Part shown: one piece after another, positions 54,043 through 61,700 of the stretch | Layout: each line of letters opens with the position of its first letter | Position numbering within the stretch: position 1 is the first letter of the stretch | Assembly (NCBI RefSeq): GCF_000716605.1 | Contig: NZ_JNXE01000031.1 | Coordinates: 1 to 64,000 of the forward strand | Reading direction: 5' to 3' | Source: Streptomyces sp. NRRL F-525 | GTDB lineage: Bacteria > Actinomycetota > Actinomycetes > Streptomycetales > Streptomycetaceae | DNA length: 64,000 nt | The notes under the pieces: model-generated | The model's database searches: none | The model's input: only the letters and a program-made list of their open reading frames with translations | What the model was told of the DNA's origin: nothing | Position numbers and translations under genes: made by a program

Positions 54043-55089
54043 CTACTCGGGGATGGCGGGGGTGCCGCGGAGCAGTTCGCGAGTGGCCGCGAGGTAGCCC
54101 GCCTGGAAGCGGCTGTCGGCGTTCAGCTCCTGGAACAGGTCCGCGATGTGCTTGCGGCAGGTGCGCAGTGAGATGCCCAGGCGGCGGGCGATGACCTCGT
54201 CCTTCAGGCCCCTGCTCAGCAGCCGCAGGATGCCCTGGCGCAGGTCGTCGACGGCGACCGGGGTGCGTTCGGGTTCGCTGAACGGGGCGCCGTGGTCCCA
54301 GGCACGGTCGAAGGCCTCGCACAGGAACGCCACGGCGGCGGGGGAGCGCACCACCACCGCGCCGCCCCGGCGCTGGGGGTGCGGGACGAAGGCGATCCTG
54401 CGGTCGAAGGCGATCATGCGCCCGAACAGGTCGGTCATCGTCCGCACCTGGGCGCCCGCGGGAGCGATCCGCTCCACATAGGCCTGGGTGGGCCCGTGCC
54501 GCCGGGCGGAGTGCTGGTAGAGCGTGCGCATCCGCACGCCCCGGTTCAGCAGCGCGGTGTCCCGGGCGACCGCCTGCTCCAGCTCCTCGGTGGGTCGGCC
54601 GCCGCCCGGCTGGCAGGCGAGCATCTCGTCCCGGCACTCGGCGCTGGCCTGTTCGATCAGCGTGACCACATCGTCGAGCAGGTCGACGACCTCGACCGTC
54701 TCGGTCTCCTCCGGCGGGCGGGTCGCGTATATCGAGGCGAGGGCGGTCAACGAGTCGCGCCGGACGTTCAGTTCGAAGAGCCGTCGGCGCAACCGCGATT
54801 CCGCGCCGGCCATGTGGGCGGCGGCCATGTGCGGATGGACGGTGCGCCACCACGGGCCGTATGCGCACAGCTCGCCGAGGTTTTCCGCGCCGTTCGCCCG
54901 GTCGATCAGATGGAATTCCTCCAACGCCTCGATCGCCTCGGCCGCGGCGGCTTCGGTGATGTCCAGTGCCTCCACGACTTCTTTCGTGGTGAAAAAGGCC
55001 TGGGTCGCTCCCCAGCGATAAAGCCGGATGTGGTCCGGCGTGAATCCCTGAAGGAGCAACGAAGGGTCGGTTTCTAGGATTTTGTCCAC
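54043..55089 (-). CDS. TrmB/PLD-LuxR regulator divergent from GDSGW peptide
   Basis: 348 residues from GTG 55089, which follows GGGGGGAAG; ATG 55125 is possible. The first 75 residues look like a TrmB winged helix (L-Y-R-W-G-A-T-Q-A-F-F-T-T-K-E-V-V-E-A-L). The middle resembles a phospholipase-D-like effector region (V-R-M-R-T-L-Y-Q-H-S-A-R, F-D-R-R-I-A-F-V-P-H-P). The C-terminus is a LuxR-type helix-turn-helix (I-L-R-L-L-S-R-G, V-I-A-R-R-L-G-I-S-L-R-T-C-R-K-H-I). It is divergent from a 34-residue exported peptide and the NRPS operon, and is the likely cluster regulator. Confidence 0.8.
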   Translation of the reverse strand: MDKILETDPSLLLQGFTPDHIRLYRWGATQAFFTTKEVVEALDITEAAAAEAIEALEEFHLIDRANGAENLGELCAYGPWWRTVHPHMAAAHMAGAESRLRRRLFELNVRRDSLTALASIYATRPPEETETVEVVDLLDDVVTLIEQASAECRDEMLACQPGGGRPTEELEQAVARDTALLNRGVRMRTLYQHSARRHGPTQAYVERIAPAGAQVRTMTDLFGRMIAFDRRIAFVPHPQRRGGAVVVRSPAAVAFLCEAFDRAWDHGAPFSEPERTPVAVDDLRQGILRLLSRGLKDEVIARRLGISLRTCRKHIADLFQELNADSRFQAGYLAATRELLRGTPAIPE

Positions 55090-55233
55090 TTCTTCCCCCC
55101 TGCAGTTTCCTGTTCGCATCATCATGCGCGGCCAGTGCCCTGGACGGCCATGCGGCCGGGATTACAACATCATGAAACGAGCGGCCATGCGTACGGCCGG
55201 TCACGCAGAGTCCCGATCCGGTGGGGGATTTTC

Positions 55234-55338
55234 ATGAGTAGGTCAGTTTTCGTCGTTTTTGTTCTTCTGGTCGTGGCCGGGCTCGTCAGTGGCGTCCACA
55301 CCGCCCTGATCCCGCTCGGCGACAGCGGCTGGGGATAG
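55234..55338 (+). CDS. 34-residue exported peptide ending GDSGWG, putative signal
   Basis: ATG 55234 lies seven bases after GTGGGGG. The peptide is a short basic start (M-S-R-S), a hydrophobic helix F-V-V-F-V-L-L-V-V-A-G-L-V, a small-residue region S-G-V-H-T-A and the tail L-I-P-L-G-D-S-G-W-G. Length and layout are those of a minimal signal peptide carrying a short cargo. The tail G-D-S-G-W matches the repeated G-D-S-T-W of the peptide at 50 kb, which also faces a regulator of the same type. It is the first gene of the NRPS operon. Confidence 0.65.
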   Translation: MSRSVFVVFVLLVVAGLVSGVHTALIPLGDSGWG

Positions 55339-55384
55339 AAATCCGGCCGACCTGTCCAGCCCGCGGATCAGTGGAGAAGACGAC

Positions 55385-55633
55385 ATGAATCAACTCGACG
55401 TCACTCATGGAATAGACACAGAAAGCGTCCGGGTGCTCCTCGCCGACATCCTGGGTGCCGAAATCCTCGACGACTCGACTTTCCTCGCCCAAGGCGGCGA
55501 TTCCTTCCAAGCGGTACTGGTCGTCGAACGCGTCGAAGAGCTCTGGGGAATCGAGGCCGACTTCACCGTGGTACTTCGGTCGACCCCCGTCGAATTGGCG
55601 GCGGCGCTCAACGCGGCGCCCCGTTCCGTATGA
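55385..55633 (+). CDS. free-standing peptidyl or acyl carrier protein
   Basis: 82 residues. The phosphopantetheine site is G-G-D-S-F near residue 40, in a four-helix carrier fold (L-L-A-D-I-L-G-A before it and V-V-E-R-V-E-E-L after it). It is acidic, as usual. It would hold an amino or acyl unit for the assembly line that follows. It precedes an A-PCP-C protein whose own N-terminus lacks a condensation domain, so it may load a starter unit. Its stop overlaps the NRPS start (ATGA). Confidence 0.88.
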   Translation: MNQLDVTHGIDTESVRVLLADILGAEILDDSTFLAQGGDSFQAVLVVERVEELWGIEADFTVVLRSTPVELAAALNAAPRSV

Positions 55634-58600
55634 GCCGCCCGCGGCCCTCGGTCGCGGTCGGCCCGGGGCTTCCCGTCCCGGCCGGCGCCACCGCCCACGA
55701 AGCGGTGCTGCGGCAGGCCGCCCGGTCCCCGCGGGCCATCGCCCTGCGCGGACCGGGCGGTGTCCGCGTCACCTACGGCGAACTGGTGGCGCGGGCCGGC
55801 GCGGTACGCGACCTGCTCGTGGAGGCGGGCGTCCGGGCCCGCGACTTCGTGCCGGTGCAGGCCACGGCCGGCGCGGACTTCGCCGTCGCCGCACTCGGCG
55901 TGCTGCTGGCCGGCGCCGCCTACGCCGCCGTGGACCGCGCCTGGCCGGCCCAGCGGCTGCGCGGAGTCGTCGAGGACCTCGGCGCACGCGTCGTCCTCGA
56001 CACGACCGGCGCCACGGCCCATCTCCCGGCCGGGGTACGGGTCGTACCGCTGCCGGACGGTACCGCCGCCCGCCCCCGGCGCGCCGGGGCTCCGGCCGTC
56101 GGCGCCGACGACCCCGCCTGTGTCTTCTTCACCTCCGGCTCGACCGGCCGCCCCAAGGGGGTGGTCCTGCCGCACCGGGCCTTCGTGCGCACCTTCGTCG
56201 ACGGCGGCTACGCCGCGTTCGGACCCGGCACGGTCATGCCGCTGCTCGCGGCGCCGTACTGGGACGCGGGCGCGCTGGAGGTCTTCGGCCCGCTGATGAA
56301 CGGGGGTTCCTGTGTGACCCCCGACGAGCCGCTGATCACCCCCGACGGCCTGCGCGCCCTCGTCGCCGGGCACGGAGTCGAGACGCTCTGGCTCACCAGT
56401 TCCGTGGTCAACCTGATCGTCGACGAGGACCTCGACGCGTTCACCGGCCTGCGGCACCTGCTGTGCGGCGGCGAGCGGCTGTCCCCGCCGCACATCGCGG
56501 CCCTGCTCGACCGGCACCCCGGCCTGCGGGTCACCAACGGCTACGGACCCGTCGAGTCCATGGTCTTCGTCAGCACGCACGACATCCGCCGCGCCGACAC
56601 CGCCGACTCGCACGGCATCCCGGTGGGCCGTCCGGTCCGCGGCACCGTCCTGGCCGTCCTCGACCCGGAGACCCTGCGCCCCGTGGCCCGCGGCACCGAG
56701 GGCGAGCTGTGGGCGGCGGGCGACGGACTGGCCCTCGGCTATCTCGACCGGCCCGAGGAGAACGCCCGCCGCTTCGCCCGTGTCGCGCTGCCCGGACACG
56801 GCACCCTGCGCGCCTACGCAACCGGCGACCGCGTCCGCATGGACGACGAGGACCGCCTGTCCTACGTCGGCCGGGCCGACCGCCAGTTCAAGATCCGCGG
56901 CCACCGGGTGGAGCCCGGCGAGGTGGAACGCCGGGTCGCCGCGTTCCCCGGTGTACGGCACGCCTTCCTCGTCCCGCTGCGCGACGAGCGCGGCACGGTC
57001 ACCGGGACGGTCTGCGCCTACACGACCGACGACGCGGCACCCCGCCCCGACGACACGCTGCGCCGCGCGGCCACCGGCGCCCTCCCCTCGTACCTGCGCC
57101 CCGACCGCTTCCTGCACCTGCGTCCCGTACCGCTGGGCCCGACAGGCAAGGCGGATCTGCGGGCGGTGGAGGCGTGGGTGCGGGCGCGGACGGCGGCGGA
57201 GGAGGGGGCCGGGGCCGCGGTTCCGGTGGGGAGCGCGTGTTCCCCGGGTACCGGTACCGGCGCCGTGACCCCCGCCCTGCGGGAAGCCCGGGCGATTCTC
57301 TCCCGGCCCGAACTGCCCGCCGACGCCGACCTGTTGGCGGCCGGGGCGAGCTCGTTGCACGTGCTGCGGATCGCCGCGCGGCTGTCGCGGGTGTCCGGGG
57401 TGCGGTTGTCGGCGCGTGATGTGTACGAGCACCCGAGCGCGGCCGCTCTGGACGCGCTCGCCGCCACCCGGCGGGCCGGGGAGCCGTACGAGGACGCCCC
57501 GAGCGCCGATGTCGCGGGCGGCACCGGACTCTCCCCGGGGGAACGCCGGTTCTGGCTGGCCTCGCGGCTCGCGCCCGGTGCTCCCGGTCATGTCGCGGTC
57601 AGCCGGGTCTCGGTCGACGGGGCGCTGGACCCGGAGCGGCTGCGGCACGCCCTGGGCGCGGTCGCCGCCGCGCATCCGGCGCTGCGCACCACATTCCCCC
57701 GGCAGGCGGGCCGGCCGCACCGGTCGGTGGCCGACGATCCGCCGCCGCCCCCGCTGCTGATCCGCCCGGACGAGGAATCCGCCCTGGTCCACGAACTCGC
57801 CGCACTGGTGGGGGACTTGGACGCCGGGCCGCTGTTCGCCGCCGGGCTGGCCGGTTCGGGGGAGGGGCGGCACCTGCTGCTCGCCGTCCATCACATCGTC
57901 TACGACGGCCGGTCCGAGGAGATCCTCGTGGCGGACCTCGCCGCCGCCTACGCGGGCCGCACCCCGGCCCCCGCGCCCGCGCCGCCCGCCGCCGCCCCGC
58001 GCCAAGGCGCCGCCGAGGACCGGGAGTTCTGGCGCGCACGGCTGACCGGGCTGACCGCGCCCGAGTGGCCCGGCGGGGCGACGCTCGGGACGCGGGAGCT
58101 GTGGACACGGCCCCTCGTGGCGCACCCCCTCGACCTCGGCGCCGAAACGACCGCCCGGCTGCGGGAGTTCGCCGCCCGCGAGCGTCACCCGGTGCTGGTG
58201 CCGCTGCTCGCCGCCTGGTGGAGGGCGCTGGCCAAGGTGACCGGGCAGAGCGACCTCGCCGTCGGCACGATCGTCGAGGACCGCGAGGCCGCCCACGAAC
58301 GCACCGTCGGCTACCTCGCCAACGGCCTGCCGGTACGGATCGCCGCCGACCCGGCGCTGGACCCCCCGGCCCTGCTGGCGCTGGTCCGCGAACGGCTCCT
58401 GGAGGTGTTCGCGCACACCGCGCTCGGCACCGACGAGATCGCCGCGCTCGCCCCTCGTCCGCCCGGCGGCCGCACCCCGCTCTACCAGAACCTGCTGGTG
58501 CTGCAGCGCGTCGCGGCCCCGGCCGAGGCCGACGGCGTCCGGTTCACGCCGCTGCCCGCTCCCGCCCTCGGCCCCCAGGCCGAACTGTGCTGCGAACTCT

Positions 58601-58746
58601 GGGACGACGGCAGGTCCTTCACCGGCGCCGTCACCGCGCCCGAGGGCCTGCTGGACACCGCCGCGCTCGCCGAGACCGCGGCCCTGTTCACCACCGGCCT
58701 CGCCGACCTCACCGGACGCACCGACCTTCTTGAGGACCTCACATGA
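55630..58746 (+). CDS. NRPS, domains A-PCP-C
   Basis: 1038 residues. The adenylation domain (about 20-510) has A3 F-F-T-S-G-S-T-G-R-P-K-G (166-177), A5 N-G-Y-G-P-V-E, A7 Y-A-T-G-D-R, A8 G-R-A-D-R-Q-F-K-I-R-G-H-R and A10 P-T-G-K-A-D-L. A carrier domain holds its serine in G-A-S-S-L near 572, and a condensation domain (about 635-1030) carries H-H-I-V-Y-D-G near 754. By hand alignment with GrsA, the pocket code reads D-A-L-W-L-G-G-V-F-K, closest to valine-type codes. It starts the line by activating one residue and passing it on. Stop and next start overlap. Confidence 0.93.
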   Translation: MSRPRPSVAVGPGLPVPAGATAHEAVLRQAARSPRAIALRGPGGVRVTYGELVARAGAVRDLLVEAGVRARDFVPVQATAGADFAVAALGVLLAGAAYAAVDRAWPAQRLRGVVEDLGARVVLDTTGATAHLPAGVRVVPLPDGTAARPRRAGAPAVGADDPACVFFTSGSTGRPKGVVLPHRAFVRTFVDGGYAAFGPGTVMPLLAAPYWDAGALEVFGPLMNGGSCVTPDEPLITPDGLRALVAGHGVETLWLTSSVVNLIVDEDLDAFTGLRHLLCGGERLSPPHIAALLDRHPGLRVTNGYGPVESMVFVSTHDIRRADTADSHGIPVGRPVRGTVLAVLDPETLRPVARGTEGELWAAGDGLALGYLDRPEENARRFARVALPGHGTLRAYATGDRVRMDDEDRLSYVGRADRQFKIRGHRVEPGEVERRVAAFPGVRHAFLVPLRDERGTVTGTVCAYTTDDAAPRPDDTLRRAATGALPSYLRPDRFLHLRPVPLGPTGKADLRAVEAWVRARTAAEEGAGAAVPVGSACSPGTGTGAVTPALREARAILSRPELPADADLLAAGASSLHVLRIAARLSRVSGVRLSARDVYEHPSAAALDALAATRRAGEPYEDAPSADVAGGTGLSPGERRFWLASRLAPGAPGHVAVSRVSVDGALDPERLRHALGAVAAAHPALRTTFPRQAGRPHRSVADDPPPPPLLIRPDEESALVHELAALVGDLDAGPLFAAGLAGSGEGRHLLLAVHHIVYDGRSEEILVADLAAAYAGRTPAPAPAPPAAAPRQGAAEDREFWRARLTGLTAPEWPGGATLGTRELWTRPLVAHPLDLGAETTARLREFAARERHPVLVPLLAAWWRALAKVTGQSDLAVGTIVEDREAAHERTVGYLANGLPVRIAADPALDPPALLALVRERLLEVFAHTALGTDEIAALAPRPPGGRTPLYQNLLVLQRVAAPAEADGVRFTPLPAPALGPQAELCCELWDDGRSFTGAVTAPEGLLDTAALAETAALFTTGLADLTGRTDLLEDLT

Positions 58747-61700
58747 CCGACCACCTGGCCGACCCGCTCTCCTGGACCCAGGAGCGGATCTGGTTCGAGG
58801 AGCAGCTGCGCCCGGGCGACACCGCCTACCACATGCCGGTGACCCTGCGCGTGCGCGGCCCGCTCGACATCGCCGCGCTCCAGCACGCCGTGGACACCCT
58901 CGTGGCCCGCCACGACGCGCTGCGCACCGTCTTCACCACGGCCGACGGGGAGCCGCGGCAGCGGGTCCTGGACGAGGCCGCCGTCACCGTCCGCACCCAG
59001 GACGTGCGCGGGCTCCCCGACCCGGAGGCGGCGGCCCGCACGGCGCTGCGGCGGACCGCGCGTGAGCCGTTCGACCTGGCCCACGGGCCGTTGCTGCGGG
59101 TGCTGGCGGTGCGGTACGCCGACGACGCGTGGCTGCTCCTGCTGTCGGCCCATCATCTGATCGCGGACGGCCACTCGTTCGCGATCGTCTTCGACGAGCT
59201 GTCCCGGCTGTACGGCGCCCCGGACACCGTCCTGAAGCCGCCCCGGCGCGGCTTCGTCGAGGCCGTGCGCGCCGAGCACGCCCGGCTCGGCGAGACGGCC
59301 GCGGACGAACTGGTGGCCTGGTGGCGCGGGCACCTGGACGGCGTTCCCCGGGTGCTCGACCTGCCCGCCGACCGCCCGCGCCCCGCCGTACGCGGTCACC
59401 GCGGCGCGAGCCGTCGGCTGGAGCTGGACCCGGCGGCCGGAGCGGCCGTGCGGGAGCTGGCCCGGGGCCACGAGGCGACGCCGTTCATGACGCTGCTCGC
59501 GGCGTTCGGCGTGGTGCTCGCGCGACAGACCGGCCAGGAACGGATGGTCGTCGGCACCCCCGCGTCCACCCGCGGCGCCGGCAGCCGTGACGTGGTCGGC
59601 TGCTTCCTCAACACGCTGCCCCTGAAGGTGGACGCGGCGGGCGACCCGGCGTTCGCCGAACTCCTCGGCAGGGTCCGCGACGACGCCCTGGAGGCCTTCG
59701 GCCGGCAGCGGGTGCCGTTCGGCCGGCTGGTCGCGGACCTCGCCCCGGAGCGCGACCTGTCCCGAGGCCGGCTCGTGCAGGTCTTCTTCAACATGCTGCC
59801 GCCCGCCGTCCCGGCCGAACTGACCGGCTGCACGGTGGAGCAGCTGCCGTTCGGCGACATCGACAACAAGTTCGACCTCACGCTGTACGCCGGTGCCCGC
59901 CCGGACGGCGGCTACACACTGGAAGCCGTCCACGACGCCGGGCTGTTCGACGGCGAGCGCGTCGACGACCTGCTGCGTCAGCTGCGCGCGGTCCTCGCCC
60001 AGGCGGCGGCCCGCCCCACCCGCTCCCTACGGGACTTCGACCTGGCCACCCCCCGCTCCACCACCCTGCTGCCCGACCCCACCGCCGACCTCCCGCCCAC
60101 CGCGCCCGAGCCGCTCGCCGACCGGCTCGCGAAGCACGCGGCGGCCACCCCGGACGCGCCCGCCCTGATCGCCGGCGACCGCGTCTGGTCGTACGCCGAG
60201 GTCGCGCGTACGACGGACCGGCTGGCCCGGCTGCTGCACGAGCGCGGCGTCCGGCCGGGCGACGCGGTGGCCCTGCACGCGGCCCGCCACCCGGCCGTCG
60301 TCCTGGGCGTCCTGGCCGCCGTCAAGGCGGGCGCGGTCTTCTCGGTACTGGACGCGCACCACCCCGAGGACGTCCTGCGCACCCGCGCCGAGGCACTCGC
60401 ACCCCACGCGTGGATCGACTGCGCCCCCGGCCGGCCGCTGCCGGGACGCGTCACCGGGCCGGTCCTGGCCGTGGAGTCCCCTGAGGTCATCGAGGACGCA
60501 CCGGCCGGGGTCGGACTGTCCGACGGTGCTCCCGACCCCGACGACGATGTGTACGTCACCTTCACCTCCGGTACCACCGGCCGGCCCCGTCGGGTCGTCG
60601 GTACGCATCGGCCGTTGGGGCACTTCCTCGACTGGTACACGCGTGCCTTCGGTCTCGGGCCCGGTGACCGGTTCGCCGTGCTGTCCGGGCTCGGGCACGA
60701 CCCGTTCCTGCGGGATGTCCTCGCCCCGCTGTGGGCGGGCGGCACCGCCGTCTTCCCCGACGCCGACGTACGGGACACCGCCGCCCTCGCGGCCTGGCTC
60801 GGTGAGGCCGCGCCGACCGTCGCCCATCTCACCCCGGCCCTCGCCCGCGCCCTGGCCGGGACAGGGGCGGCCGGCTGGCCCGCGCTGCGGCTGGTCGGCT
60901 TCGGCGGCGGCACCCTGACCGGCCGCACCCTGCGCGCCTGGGCCCGGCTCGCCCCCGGCGCCGACCTCCTGAACCTGTACGGCGCCACCGAGACCCCGCA
61001 GGCGGTGTCGACGTACCTCGCCCACCGCGCGGGTGCCCCCCTCGACGCGATCCCGGCCGGTCCGGTACCGCTCGGCCCCGGCATCGACGGTGTGCAGCTC
61101 CTCGTCCTCGCGGGCGACCGGCCGGCGGGACTCGGGGAGATCGGCGAACTGGTCGTCCGGACGCCCTACTTGGCGCGGTACGCGGACGGGGGCGACGGCG
61201 ACGGATACGTTCCCGACCCGTTCGCCGGACGGCCGGGCGACCGCCTCTACCGCACCGGGGACCTCGCCCGGCTGCGCCCCGACGGCCTGCTGGACCACCT
61301 CGGCCGCGCCGACCAGCAGGTCAAGGTGCGTGGCTTCCGGGTGGAGCCGGCCGAGGTCGAGGCCGCGCTGGACGCGCTGCCCGGGGTACGGCAGAGCGCC
61401 GTCCTCGCGGTCGCGGACGGCGACGGCGACCACCGGCTCGTGGCCTTCGTCGCCACCGGCACGGGTACCGGAACCGGGCCCACGGACCTCACCGGGATAC
61501 GCGCCGCCCTCGCCCGGCGGCTGCCCGATCACCTCGTGCCCTCCTCCTACGTCGTCCTCGACGCCCTGCCGCTCACCGCCAACCGGAAGACCGACCGGTC
61601 GGCGCTGCTGGCACTGGAACACCGGGCGGAGGCCGCCACCGGCAGCCATGTAGCCCCGCAGGGCCCGGTCCAGGAACGCCTCGCCGAGCAGTGGCGGGTG

